DNA of 64,000 nt from Bacteroides zhangwenhongii (GTDB lineage Bacteria; Bacteroidota; Bacteroidia; Bacteroidales; Bacteroidaceae): contig NZ_CP059856.1 of assembly GCF_009193325.2 (NCBI RefSeq), forward strand, positions 2,728,001 through 2,792,000, in the 5' to 3' direction. A program made the position numbers and the translations under genes. Position 1 is the stretch's first letter. Each line of letters starts with the position of its first letter. Under the pieces are notes generated by a model. The model ran no database searches. It was not told the origin of the DNA and saw only the letters and a program-made list of their open reading frames with translations. Positions 1 to 9,775 of this stretch are shown here, one piece after another.

Positions 1-331
1 CAGCATTACTGCGTACACGAATATAGAAAGTTGTACCGTAAGGAATATCATCGATGAATACATAAGGGTCGGTAGTTTCCATCTCCATAAACAAACTGGT
101 ATAATATTGATCCTGATGTAGTTGTACCGTATAAGAGGCAGCATCGTTCACTTTATACCATACCAATGTCACAGAGTTTGCTTTTACCTCCGGTTTCTCC
201 AATACAAACCGGGGCTGGAACAGATCGTCCACTTTCGTATATTTATCATCTGCCTCGCAGCCTATGAACAGGGTGCCGCAAAGGAGTGCGGGCAGCATAG
301 CCGTTGCAAGTTTTCGTAATAACTTTATCAT
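1..331 (-). CDS. Lipoprotein, fibronectin-III-like N-terminus (partial, runs off the left edge)
   Basis: The reading frame opens at an ATG at 331 and runs off the window at position 1, giving about 110 residues. The N-terminus has a basic stretch, a hydrophobic core and a lipobox ending in Cys25 (FIGC), so it is probably a surface lipoprotein. Residues 40-110 (PEVKANSVTLVW, then DAASYTVQL and GTTFYIRVR) look like a fibronectin type III or related beta-sandwich. It starts 20 bp after the SusD stop and is the last visible gene of the susC-susD operon, the place where SusE-type or DUF4957/DUF5123-type glycan-binding proteins usually sit. A role in pectin binding at the cell surface is inferred from position; the missing C-terminus would decide the family. 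Confidence 0.75.
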   Translation of the reverse strand, partial: MIKLLRKLATAMLPALLCGTLFIGCEADDKYTKVDDLFQPRFVLEKPEVKANSVTLVWYKVNDAASYTVQLHQDQYYTSLFMEMETTDPYVFIDDIPYGTTFYIRVRSNA

Positions 332-351
332 AACGTTTGTCTTTTTACTGA

Positions 352-2253
352 TTAGTATCCATAATAGTTCCGAATCAATCCGCGATGGTCTGTTATAACC
401 TTTGCAGGGTAAGGACACAGGTATCTCACAGGATCGGTAGGTTTCACTAATTGATCGTTGTTCTTGTTGATAAATCCACGGAAACTCCATGAAATAGCAT
501 CCAACGTTTCATAAAGCTGTGTTTCTTTGTTCAACACTCTCCATCCCAACGCATACTCCAATACTGTGTAACCAGCAGGGCGACCTACACCGGGACCATA
601 TTCGTCAATACCTACAATGTCTAATACTTTTCTATCAGAATGTTCAGGATCCGTCACTTGCTTGTAATAGATATTAGACGGTACTTTCTCAATGCCCGGT
701 ACGTAAGCTCCGTTAGCTACCAATCCCCAATTAATCATCTCATTATAAAGATTATAGATGACTTCACCGTACTTATTCCAACGTGCAAGATCGTACTTAC
801 GAATACCTTCACCACCAAACTCCCATTTACGCTCATCCATGAGTGCTTGGAAGAAATCTGCTTCATTAGTCAGGCTCTCTACATAACTTTCTACTTTATC
901 CGTCCATTGAGCCGCATCGAAAGCACGGCGGCGAACACGCTTCAGTGCTTCTTTGGCATCGTCACGCGGTCCGTAAAGTTCATTGACTGCTTCAGCATAC
1001 ATCAGCAAAACATCTGCAAAACGCATACGTACGCTGTTGATACCTGTATTAGAACCACTGGAAGCACCCAGCGGAGACTGCATATAGAGTTTGGACCATT
1101 TACCAACACCCATACCGGTCACTCCCATATCAATCTCCTGATTCAGGTCTTTATCATATTTATAAGGTACACAAGTCATATCACGACGCAAATCATCTTT
1201 ATCAAACGAATAGACATACGTACCGCAGAAAGTTACATAGTTGCGGGCGCTGCCATAAGAGTGCTTACCTTCTGCAATAGTGACACCGATATTATAGCCA
1301 TAACGACTGGTGACACTTTTCAGCATCGGAACAGCGAACATGACATCATCGTTGTTGGCAGTCTTCCAGTTACATTCATTTACCCACAAGTTTTCAAAAC
1401 TTTGAGTCAGGTCATGTTTGCTTTCTTTGATTACTTTTCCCAGATAAGTGACGGCAATTTCATAGTAGTGTTCAAAGTTATCGCCACGTTCCATGTAACC
1501 TACGTGAGTCACATCTTCTTTGTCGGCACGAAGAGTCCAACCACCCCGATAGAGAGCCAACTGTCCGATAAGCGACTGGCAATATTCGCGTGAAGCACGT
1601 TCTACACCATAATCCAAATCGACTGCATATTTCATCATCGGTTCTACAGCTATCAAGTCATCAATCAGATATTCCAGAATGACATTGCGGTCGGTAGTAC
1701 CCAAGCTGAAGAAGTCGTCGGTTGCTTCCGTTGGTTTGGTAATAAACACTACATCTCCCCATGTACGGATCAAGTCCAGATAGAGCATGGCACGAAGAGT
1801 TTTCGCTTCTCCATACATCTGTTGTGTTTCGGAGGGAGTATCACCTGTTACTTTATCGGAAAACAATGGTGACTCCTGCACAGCCTGCAAAAAGTCGTTG
1901 GCATAATTGATAGCATAATAGATATTGTTCCAAGTAGCGTTCAACACCGACCAGGTGGGACGGGAATCAAAGCAGCCTATATCCGAGCCATTGGTACTGA
2001 CAGTGTTGTTCTTGAACGAACTCATTTCCACATCGGTATTCGTATTCAAACCGCTGGCAAGGTTACTTCCGTACAATCCGTCTTCTGTCATGGAAGAGTA
2101 GATACGGGTCATCAACGCTTTCATCTCCGATTCGCTGGAAAATATGTACTCGGGAGTGAAGCCGGAGGCGGGCTGCACATCAAGAAAATCATCGCAAGAC
2201 GTCAAAGTGAACATAGTTCCGGCAATGAGTGAGTATATTAGTTTCTTATTCAT
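352..2253 (-). CDS. SusD-like outer-membrane glycan-binding lipoprotein (homogalacturonan locus)
   Basis: 633-residue protein with a signal peptide and a lipobox LTSC ending at Cys20, followed by the DDFLDVQP motif found just after the lipidated cysteine in the SusD/RagB family. The TPR-containing N-terminal SusD region and the C-terminal region (SVRMRFADVLLMYAEAVNE, then RKWEFGGEGIRKYDLARW) are both present, so it is full length. It caps the adjacent SusC transporter and captures oligosaccharide at the cell surface. It begins 25 bp downstream of the susC stop, so the two are co-transcribed. The nearby PL1 lyase points to pectic oligogalacturonides as ligand; this specificity is inferred. Confidence 0.96.
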   Translation of the reverse strand: MNKKLIYSLIAGTMFTLTSCDDFLDVQPASGFTPEYIFSSESEMKALMTRIYSSMTEDGLYGSNLASGLNTNTDVEMSSFKNNTVSTNGSDIGCFDSRPTWSVLNATWNNIYYAINYANDFLQAVQESPLFSDKVTGDTPSETQQMYGEAKTLRAMLYLDLIRTWGDVVFITKPTEATDDFFSLGTTDRNVILEYLIDDLIAVEPMMKYAVDLDYGVERASREYCQSLIGQLALYRGGWTLRADKEDVTHVGYMERGDNFEHYYEIAVTYLGKVIKESKHDLTQSFENLWVNECNWKTANNDDVMFAVPMLKSVTSRYGYNIGVTIAEGKHSYGSARNYVTFCGTYVYSFDKDDLRRDMTCVPYKYDKDLNQEIDMGVTGMGVGKWSKLYMQSPLGASSGSNTGINSVRMRFADVLLMYAEAVNELYGPRDDAKEALKRVRRRAFDAAQWTDKVESYVESLTNEADFFQALMDERKWEFGGEGIRKYDLARWNKYGEVIYNLYNEMINWGLVANGAYVPGIEKVPSNIYYKQVTDPEHSDRKVLDIVGIDEYGPGVGRPAGYTVLEYALGWRVLNKETQLYETLDAISWSFRGFINKNNDQLVKPTDPVRYLCPYPAKVITDHRGLIRNYYGY

Positions 2254-2278
2254 TGTTCTTTCATTTTATAGATTTCAA

Positions 2279-5200
2279 TTAAAAAGTCAACTGTGCACCA
2301 AATGTATAGGTACGGCTACGCGGATAACGGTTATAATCAATGTTCGGTGTCAAACCGGTAGCGATGTTCACCTCCGGATCATAACCGCTATATCCGGTAA
2401 GGGTAAACAGATTATTGCCCGATACATAGAAACGCACTTTACTCAAACCGACTTTCTTCGTCCACACACTTGGTAAGGTGTAACCGAGGGTAGCTGAATT
2501 AAGACGCAGGAATGAACCGTCTTCCACGGCATACGACATACAGATGGGGCGTCCGATGGAAGTGGGATTCCACATGGTAGCATTCTTATTGAATTCTGCC
2601 AGTACTTCCGGACTGTAACGGATCTCATTACCCATGTCGTCGAAGTTACGCCAGCGTTTATCCGAAGCGATGTCCATCAGGAAGTTGTTCTCTTTATTGT
2701 CCGCCCAAGTGGTCAGCATAATTTTGTTGGCATTCAGTACATCAAAATCATACATAAAGTTGAAGAACATACTCATATCAAATCCTTTATAAGTAGCATT
2801 CAGACCAAAACCTCCCGAGAATTTCGGAGTGGTGTTACCTATTACAGTACGGTCGGCTTCTGTCAGCTGATAAGGATTGGTGCTGTTGGGATCTACCGGA
2901 GTGAGTTTCTTGAACTTGGCATTACCGGGACGCGGAGTATCGGACAATGGACTTGAATCTACCACTCCTTCTTTCAGTTTCCATGTTCTGGATTTGGAGT
3001 CGAAGGATTCAAAATCAGCTACGGTATAGAATCCATCATTGACATAACCGTAAATCAAACCACTGGTACCACCCACATAGGCACGATAATCATCAGAGTT
3101 CACGACATCATTTCTCCAGGCCGAAGTGAGAATCCATTCTTTTTCACCACTTGCCAGTTTATCAATCTTGTTTTTATTATGACCGATATTGAATGTGGCG
3201 TTCAGTGAGAAGTCTTTCGTTTCTACCAGCCAGGCATTCAGTTGAAGTTCTATACCCCGATTGGATGTCTGTCCCACATTGGTCATCAGTTTAGTGTAGC
3301 CTGTGTAACCTGGAATATCCGAAGGCACCAGCAAATCTTTGACTGTATTCCAGTACACATCAATCGTACCGCTAAGGCGTTCTTTAAAGAAACCGAAGTC
3401 AAGACCAATGTTACGTGTGATGGTGGTTTCCCATTTCACATCAGGATTGTACACATATTTAGAGTTATAAAACTCATAATAATAATGGCTGACTTCTCCC
3501 CAGCCGGCAGGACGGGAACTGTTTACCCTATACAATTTCTGATAAAGGTCGGCATCGATGCGGTCATTACCGGAAGTACCGTAGCTTAATCTCAACTTTA
3601 AGTTGGATACGACCTGATTATCTTTCAAAAAGTCCTCGTTAGAGATACGCCATGCCAACGCTCCTGCCGGGAAGAATCCCCAGCGGTTACCTTTGGCAAA
3701 CTTGGAAGAGCCATCGGCACGTAGCGTTACTGTAGCGAGGTATTTATCATTATAGCTATAGTTGATACGGCCAAAGAATGAAGAAATACGCGAGGGAGAG
3801 GCCGCTGACGAGGAGTTCTCGTAAGGAGTACCCAGCGACAAATTATCAAAGACCTTTTCTGCCGTGATATTTTCCGGAAAAAAACGGGTAGAGTAAGTTT
3901 TGGTAGTAGTCTGGTTATGCTTGATTTCCTGTCCCAACATCAGACGGATATCATGTGCTTCTTTTAGCATAAAGTTGTAGTTCCACACGTTGGTAAGCTG
4001 CCACTTGGTACCTTGTTTCATGCTCCATTCCGCCACCGGCTGGTTATTGTTGCTACGAGCTTTACTAGTCTCCATACCCCAGAAACGGCGTTGTTCTTCA
4101 GAGTTATTCTCGAAACCAAATTCACTACGGAAAGTCATACCCTTCATAATATCCCAGGTCACGGCTCCCATCGTATTGAGCGACTTGTTGATTCTCTTTT
4201 TGTAATTCCGTTCCGATTCTTCTTTCGGATTGAAACGGGTTACCTCTTCCAGTTGGTCGGGATCGAAATAGGTATCATCTTCGGGAAGCGTCATGTACTC
4301 ATCCAAACCGGTAGTAGGTTTTTCACGCAAAGCGGTCAGCAGACTAACGCCTTCCGTACCGGATCCATCTACTTCCTTATGCAACAAACGCGTGCGGTAT
4401 TCCAATGTCAGGAATTTAAAAGGTTTGAAGTTGAAAGAAGCGTTCATATTGTTTTGTTTCAGTCCGTTGCCTACCATCACACTCGGTTGGTCCTGATGGA
4501 TAAAGGATAGTTTATATTTGGCTTTCTCCGTACCACCATTCACACTAAGGTCTACATATTTGGCCACCGGATTGGAACCGAATACCTCGTCCTGCCAGTC
4601 AGTTCCGGCATTTCCCTGATAGATGTAGTGTTCGTAAGCATGTCCATACTTATTATTAAAAGCTGTAGGATTAGAGCTTTTCTGGCGCGCATTTTCATAT
4701 TGCATCAATACAAATTCGTAAGGGTCCATCACATCCAGTTTGTTGGAAAGTTCTTTGGTCTGCACATAAGTGTTCAGGCTAATGACAACCCGTCCTTCAA
4801 CAGGACGTTTGGTTGTCACCAAGATTACACCGTTGGCACCACGCGCACCATAGATAGCTGTGGAAGCCGCATCTTTCAATACCTCGATAGATTCAATATC
4901 GGTAGGTGGAACATCGTTCAGACTGCTTACTTCAAATCCGTCCAATATGATAAGCGGACTGTTATCTTGTGTAATAGAACCGCCACCACGTACCAAAATC
5001 TTAATTTCAGCATCCGGCGAACCGTCTACAGCTGTCACCTGCACACCCGGCAGTTTACCGACGATGGCTTCAGCAGCAGAAGTGGTCTGTACTTTCTCCA
5101 ATATCTTGCCGGATACACTGGCGATAGAACCGGTAAGATTACCTCTTTTCTGCGTACCATAGCCGATTACGACTACGTCGTCCAACATTCCGACAGCTTC

Positions 5201-5494
5201 TTTCATGTGGATATTAATGTTCGAGGTACGTCCTTTCAACGGTTCTTTTGCTTCTTCCATACCTACATAGCGAACTATCAACACGGCCTTGGCTACATTG
5301 GGCACACTGGTCAATGTAAATTTACCATCCAAATCGGTCGTTGCACCTATTGAAGTGCCTTGCACCGTTACTGTGGCGCCAATTACCGGCCCCATGTCGT
5401 CGGTCACCGTACCGGTCACGGTAGCAGTCTGTGCCATAGCACCCGCTGCTACCCACAGCAGGATAAATATGCTTATGATTATTTTATTCATCAT
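2279..5494 (-). CDS. SusC-like TonB-dependent oligosaccharide transporter (homogalacturonan locus)
   Basis: 1071-residue outer-membrane transporter. A signal peptide (cleavage near AGAMAQ) is followed by a carboxypeptidase-regulatory-like domain (about residues 25-100, TGTVTDDMGPVIGATV and DLDGKFTL), a TonB-box region (DDVVVIGYGTQKRGNLTG), the plug with the SusC signature around IESIEVLKDAASTAIYG, and a C-terminal barrel ending in aromatic residues (FGAQLTF). The start is one of two adjacent Met codons (5494 or 5491). It imports oligosaccharides made by surface lyases, powered by TonB-ExbBD. It lies 41 bp downstream of the PL1 lyase and 25 bp upstream of susD in one operon. Confidence 0.96.
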   Translation of the reverse strand: MMNKIIISIFILLWVAAGAMAQTATVTGTVTDDMGPVIGATVTVQGTSIGATTDLDGKFTLTSVPNVAKAVLIVRYVGMEEAKEPLKGRTSNINIHMKEAVGMLDDVVVIGYGTQKRGNLTGSIASVSGKILEKVQTTSAAEAIVGKLPGVQVTAVDGSPDAEIKILVRGGGSITQDNSPLIILDGFEVSSLNDVPPTDIESIEVLKDAASTAIYGARGANGVILVTTKRPVEGRVVISLNTYVQTKELSNKLDVMDPYEFVLMQYENARQKSSNPTAFNNKYGHAYEHYIYQGNAGTDWQDEVFGSNPVAKYVDLSVNGGTEKAKYKLSFIHQDQPSVMVGNGLKQNNMNASFNFKPFKFLTLEYRTRLLHKEVDGSGTEGVSLLTALREKPTTGLDEYMTLPEDDTYFDPDQLEEVTRFNPKEESERNYKKRINKSLNTMGAVTWDIMKGMTFRSEFGFENNSEEQRRFWGMETSKARSNNNQPVAEWSMKQGTKWQLTNVWNYNFMLKEAHDIRLMLGQEIKHNQTTTKTYSTRFFPENITAEKVFDNLSLGTPYENSSSAASPSRISSFFGRINYSYNDKYLATVTLRADGSSKFAKGNRWGFFPAGALAWRISNEDFLKDNQVVSNLKLRLSYGTSGNDRIDADLYQKLYRVNSSRPAGWGEVSHYYYEFYNSKYVYNPDVKWETTITRNIGLDFGFFKERLSGTIDVYWNTVKDLLVPSDIPGYTGYTKLMTNVGQTSNRGIELQLNAWLVETKDFSLNATFNIGHNKNKIDKLASGEKEWILTSAWRNDVVNSDDYRAYVGGTSGLIYGYVNDGFYTVADFESFDSKSRTWKLKEGVVDSSPLSDTPRPGNAKFKKLTPVDPNSTNPYQLTEADRTVIGNTTPKFSGGFGLNATYKGFDMSMFFNFMYDFDVLNANKIMLTTWADNKENNFLMDIASDKRWRNFDDMGNEIRYSPEVLAEFNKNATMWNPTSIGRPICMSYAVEDGSFLRLNSATLGYTLPSVWTKKVGLSKVRFYVSGNNLFTLTGYSGYDPEVNIATGLTPNIDYNRYPRSRTYTFGAQLTF

Positions 5495-5535
5495 TCTATG
5501 CTTTTATTGTAAATAGATTTATTTGCTCCACACCT

Positions 5536-7923
5536 TTATTTCTTTTCCATTACTATTCCGCCTTGGTTCTGATAATAGATAATGTGCTGAACCAGGTTGT
5601 GGAAATAAACTTCGATGTTCGGATAGCGTCCGTTAGGATCAACCGACGAACTGATTTTTTGTGCATCACTCGGATCGTTAGGATTCAACCCGTAAGCTTC
5701 TTCCCAAATATCAGGAATTCCATCACCATCCGTATCAGGCCAGGGATTCAACGACTTCACCTCAATGTAACCTTCAGTATCTGATACTGTATCAATGATA
5801 CCGGGTTGCTTGGCTTTGCCGTCTTCTTCGGGTTTGGAACCGATATAGGTGTAAGTACCATTCTTTACTTCGCGAACGATACGCTGATCTATCACATCTC
5901 TACGCAAAGAAGCTCCGGCATATTCCAATACTTTATCGTAAGCTTGTTCAGCTGTGTGACTGGTCAGTTTGCTGAAAGGTTGGTAATCTGCCATCTTCAT
6001 AGCTTGCTTTTCTGCTTCAGGAACTGTACCCAGTGAAGAATCGAATTGTCCCCAAACACCCTCTGTCCAGTTATCAGCCGTGACACCTGTGTTACCTAAC
6101 ACATAATTGCCATTGATATAAGCTCTGGCAGTAGGATCACTTGACAGGATACGGTAAGAACGGTTGTTTGTTCCGGTAGCTGGCCCCGGTTTATAATAGC
6201 AGTTGGTCAGGTTGAAAGCAGCATACTTTCCGCCGTAACTGCCTTGTCCTCTTCCACTCCAGTTGTAGTAGACGTTATTCCGCACATCGAAATATCCGGT
6301 AAAGTCATAATCCGCTTGTGTGCCGGGAGCAGACAAATCCGAGATACGCGGGCAGCGGCTACCGTGATGTGCCAACAATATGTGGTGGAAAGAAGCATTA
6401 TCTCCACTGAACATAGCCCCATAACCATGAGCACCCTTGGCATGATTAGACAAGTTCATACTTTCAGAAGCAATGCACCATTGTGCCGTGAAGTTCTGCA
6501 CGCCATAGAAAGTCAGTGTCTCATCCACACTCCATCCAGCTGTAATATGGTCGATAATGGCATCTTTGAAATAGCGTCCGCCAATCGCATCTTCTCCATA
6601 ATCGGCAAACTGATCGCCCGGACGGCAACGCAAGAAACGAACAATAGCATTCAGGCTGGACCCTGCACCTATGGCCGGATCTTTAGAAAGATTAAAGGTA
6701 AAGTTGTAATTCTTCAACGTGATACCGTCGCCCGGAGCGGTCTGCCCAATGATACTCAAATTAGGAAATTCATTCAGATACAGCCCTCTTTTCAGTTCGA
6801 TGATACCGGATACATCAAAGATGATGGTACGCGGTTGGTTGGACTTCTCAATTCCATAGCGCAAGCTACCTTCAATAGGAGTTTCATTTTTATTATAATC
6901 TGCCAGCGTTGTCACACGATAGATTTCTCCGCCACGACCACCGGTAGTAAAACGACCGCCACCTTCGGCACCCGGGAAAGCGAGTATAGAAGTAGAATGA
7001 TCGTCACCGATGCTTGTATCCGGTTTACCATATTGGAAGATGGTAATTACCTTATCCAACATCTCTACCGTTGCTGTACGTGGGAAGACTGTTTCATTAT
7101 TTTCGATATTCAATACGACTTCATTGGCAGTAGAGTTTTTCTTATCCTGCGTAATCCAACTCTCGGATATTACAGCATCGTAATCTACCGGATTTTCTCC
7201 TTGCGGAGCCGAGATAACCAGTTTAGGACATTTATAAGGAATGATATACTCATCCTGTTCTATTGTCACCGCACCGCTTACACCGTCTTGTGTCACTTTC
7301 AGAACGCGTTGCAAGGTGTACTCTCCTATGGATTTGAATACCAGAACAGCTGTTCTGGTTTTGTTCGTATTAGCATCTACGGCAAATATTACTTCGTCTG
7401 TCACAAAACTGCGGGTTCTGGGAGTTGTTTCCTTCAACCTGATCCAGTCGTATTCTTCTGCTATCTGCAATTCCCATTCCACATTTGCCACTACCTTACA
7501 AGTAAATGTACCTTCTCTGAATGACAAAGGATCTGATGAACAATCAAACAAAATATCGGGATCGGCCCCCAGTTGCTCTACGCTAATCTCTTGTTCCAAT
7601 GTCGAGCCTGCACCCGACATTGATACTTTTACTGTTCCGGTGCGCTTGGGGCCGTCTGTATTCTCGGTAAAAAACAAACGGAGATCACCATTCCCCTCTC
7701 CGGAGCTTTTTGATATAGTCAACCAATCGCCTGTCGAGGTCACTTCGGCAGTCCATGTAGAGGTAGCCGTTACGTTGATTGTAAACGAACCGTCTACGTT
7801 ACTCAACTTCACCTCATTCTTCGACACTTCCAGTTTGGCAGCTATTGCACCCGCATTAGATTCGTCGTCCGAACTACATGCGCTCAACAATCCAGCCAAC
7901 AATATGAATAGAAAATATCTCAT
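5536..7923 (-). CDS. Multidomain PL1 pectate lyase lipoprotein with three BACON-type domains
   Basis: 795-residue lipoprotein (LLSAC, Cys16). Three tandem BACON-like Ig domains lie at about 30-117, 125-213 and 220-298; each has the W-(L/I)-(T/R) core and a final strand of the RTGTVKV or RTAVLVF kind. The polysaccharide lyase family 1 catalytic domain (about 315-680) starts at AFPGAEGGGRFTTGGRGG and contains DHITAGWSVDE, a metal-binding region, and HHGSRCPRISD, which should supply the catalytic Arg. The C-terminus has WPDTDGDGIPDIWE with GLNPNDPSD, a calcium-binding repeat common in secreted Bacteroides PL1 enzymes. It cleaves polygalacturonate by beta-elimination, probably while tethered to the outer surface. 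Known family members need calcium. It lies third in the operon. Confidence 0.93.
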   Translation of the reverse strand: MRYFLFILLAGLLSACSSDDESNAGAIAAKLEVSKNEVKLSNVDGSFTINVTATSTWTAEVTSTGDWLTISKSSGEGNGDLRLFFTENTDGPKRTGTVKVSMSGAGSTLEQEISVEQLGADPDILFDCSSDPLSFREGTFTCKVVANVEWELQIAEEYDWIRLKETTPRTRSFVTDEVIFAVDANTNKTRTAVLVFKSIGEYTLQRVLKVTQDGVSGAVTIEQDEYIIPYKCPKLVISAPQGENPVDYDAVISESWITQDKKNSTANEVVLNIENNETVFPRTATVEMLDKVITIFQYGKPDTSIGDDHSTSILAFPGAEGGGRFTTGGRGGEIYRVTTLADYNKNETPIEGSLRYGIEKSNQPRTIIFDVSGIIELKRGLYLNEFPNLSIIGQTAPGDGITLKNYNFTFNLSKDPAIGAGSSLNAIVRFLRCRPGDQFADYGEDAIGGRYFKDAIIDHITAGWSVDETLTFYGVQNFTAQWCIASESMNLSNHAKGAHGYGAMFSGDNASFHHILLAHHGSRCPRISDLSAPGTQADYDFTGYFDVRNNVYYNWSGRGQGSYGGKYAAFNLTNCYYKPGPATGTNNRSYRILSSDPTARAYINGNYVLGNTGVTADNWTEGVWGQFDSSLGTVPEAEKQAMKMADYQPFSKLTSHTAEQAYDKVLEYAGASLRRDVIDQRIVREVKNGTYTYIGSKPEEDGKAKQPGIIDTVSDTEGYIEVKSLNPWPDTDGDGIPDIWEEAYGLNPNDPSDAQKISSSVDPNGRYPNIEVYFHNLVQHIIYYQNQGGIVMEKK

Positions 7924-7957
7924 GTTTTATATCTTTATATTGTTAATACTCTATTGA

Positions 7958-9763
7958 TTATTTAATCCAATGCGGGTCACCGATTCCATTAGTATATACT
8001 TCGGAGTTTTTATCGGTAATAGTGAAATCTCTACCAGCCACATCTTTGAAGAGTGTCTCCATAGGGAGAGCTGTTTCTACCGGTATTTCAGCGGTATCGA
8101 CTCCCCAGTTAGCCACTACAAAGCCATTGGTGCGATAGTTATTCTCGAAAGTCTTGCTTGAGACGTTCCTTGTAGTAAACCAGGTTCCCTGCCCGGCTTC
8201 ACAAACACCGCTAAAGAGATTATTACGGACAATCAGGTTGAATGAAGAAGTATTCTTCGGATTCAAGTCAAAGAAAGTCATTGCAGCAGGAGCCATACTC
8301 ACAAATGTACAGTTCTCTACTGTTACATTCAGCTCTCCTGTCATCGACCCCAAACCTGTTATCAATGCTTTTGTTAAGTTTTTGGCATGGAACGTTGAAT
8401 TTTTAAACACAAAGTTATGTACAGGAGCATCTTGCTTGGTAGAAAGTCCGAACAACCCACTTAAAAGTGAATTCAAGCCAAAGAAACGACAATTCTCAAT
8501 CACGATCTTATCAGCTATCTGTTTCTGGGGAGCATCTACTTCCTGATACCACATCGTCCGGACTAAATCACTTATCTCACAGTTTTTCCAAGAGAAAGTA
8601 GTTACATGGAAAGCCTGATTCTTAAACTTGAAGAAGTTATCATCTGTCACCTTTATCTTCAGATTCTCAAAATGGAAAGCTTCAATTATCGCATCAGCGC
8701 AGTTAATACTCATATTTCCCATTTCCATATAAGCCGGTTCTTCACCATCCTCCGGTAACTGTCCCATAATATAGAGGACTTTTGGCATATCAGTCTGCCT
8801 ACCCAAGTGATAGGTAGCTCCCGCTTTCAGGAAAAGTTTCACCTCGTTCACCGAAGCATCTGCCAGCATTGACTTACAGATTGATTCCAGATTCTCGTCA
8901 GGACTTACATATCTATACCCGTCAGGAATTCTCATCGGAGCTTCCGGATTGATATCTTCTTCGTTCCATCCTTCCGAAGCAATCGTAACAGTGTAATCCT
9001 GTATGACCGGCTCGTCTGCATTGTTCAATGCAAACGCTACTTGCAAAGTATCATCAGGTAAAATAGAGAACGCCCCATCGATAGCTTTAGATTGGACCAC
9101 CGTATTATCTTTATCCAGATAGTCGATACGCACGGACACTGTTCCACCTTCGCTTTGTGTTTGGAACAACACAAAGTCATCGGTGTAGTTCACTCCACCG
9201 GTTGTTGTTTCTTTCTCGCGTTGCACATCTGTCGGAGCTTTTACAAAAGTAGCATCCGATAGTTTATATCCTGAAATCGGTGAAGAAACGACTGCGCGTA
9301 ATTTCGAGTAGCTTTTATCCGATTTACGATCGGTAGACTTCAGACGAAGCACACCTGTACGATTGTACATACGCACACTAAGCGGTTCGTCGAACGGGGA
9401 TTTATAAGTCACCGGTGCCGAAATGGCATATTTTGTTTTAGCCGTCGGATCCTGATGTATCACAATATCTTTCAGATTCTTCGGACTGGGAATAGAATCG
9501 GATTGTGTGGTAGAAATAATGTTATAACTCCCGTTGGCCAACTGAAAGCAATAAAGCGACGAATAGTTGGCTACATACTCACCATCGGCTGTATAGATAA
9601 ACAGGGGTTTGTTAGAGGCACCTGTGTTCACCGCCCACGGTTCGTCATCCAGAAACAGTTGTATCTCTTTTACTACCGAAGTGGCATATCGTTCTTCTTC
9701 CGAACAAGCTGTTATTCCCAACAGGAGCATTATTCCCGTCAGTGAATAGAATATATTTCTCAT
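7958..9763 (-). CDS. Surface lipoprotein: Mfa/FimB-like N-terminus plus right-handed beta-helix (DUF4957/DUF5123-like)
   Basis: 601-residue lipoprotein (LLLGITACSEEE, Cys20). Residues about 30-260 resemble the FimB/Mfa2 fimbrial-associated lipoprotein fold (one beta-sandwich with VLRLKSTDRKSDKSYSKLRAVV). Residues about 290-600 consist of repeating short strands with Asn and Asp ladders (MSINCADAIIEAFHFENLKI, VIENCRFFGLNS, VTVENCTFVSMAP), typical of a pectate-lyase-like parallel beta-helix as in the DUF4957/DUF5123 surface proteins of pectin loci. I see no lyase catalytic set, so a glycan-binding role is more likely than catalysis. An AGGAGTT sequence precedes the ATG by a few bases. It starts 12 bp after the stop of the upstream gene. 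Confidence 0.8.
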   Translation of the reverse strand: MRNIFYSLTGIMLLLGITACSEEERYATSVVKEIQLFLDDEPWAVNTGASNKPLFIYTADGEYVANYSSLYCFQLANGSYNIISTTQSDSIPSPKNLKDIVIHQDPTAKTKYAISAPVTYKSPFDEPLSVRMYNRTGVLRLKSTDRKSDKSYSKLRAVVSSPISGYKLSDATFVKAPTDVQREKETTTGGVNYTDDFVLFQTQSEGGTVSVRIDYLDKDNTVVQSKAIDGAFSILPDDTLQVAFALNNADEPVIQDYTVTIASEGWNEEDINPEAPMRIPDGYRYVSPDENLESICKSMLADASVNEVKLFLKAGATYHLGRQTDMPKVLYIMGQLPEDGEEPAYMEMGNMSINCADAIIEAFHFENLKIKVTDDNFFKFKNQAFHVTTFSWKNCEISDLVRTMWYQEVDAPQKQIADKIVIENCRFFGLNSLLSGLFGLSTKQDAPVHNFVFKNSTFHAKNLTKALITGLGSMTGELNVTVENCTFVSMAPAAMTFFDLNPKNTSSFNLIVRNNLFSGVCEAGQGTWFTTRNVSSKTFENNYRTNGFVVANWGVDTAEIPVETALPMETLFKDVAGRDFTITDKNSEVYTNGIGDPHWIK

Positions 9764-9775
9764 ATAACTCCTGTT

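Noticed and set aside
640..1593. Long plus-strand open frame of 317 codons inside the SusD gene
   Set aside because: It lies antisense to a full-length SusD, lacks family resemblance, and has codon use of a shadow frame.
6244..7524. Plus-strand open frame of 426 codons inside the PL1 gene
   Set aside because: Antisense to conserved PL1 and BACON domains; the translated sequence has no domain and no start signal.
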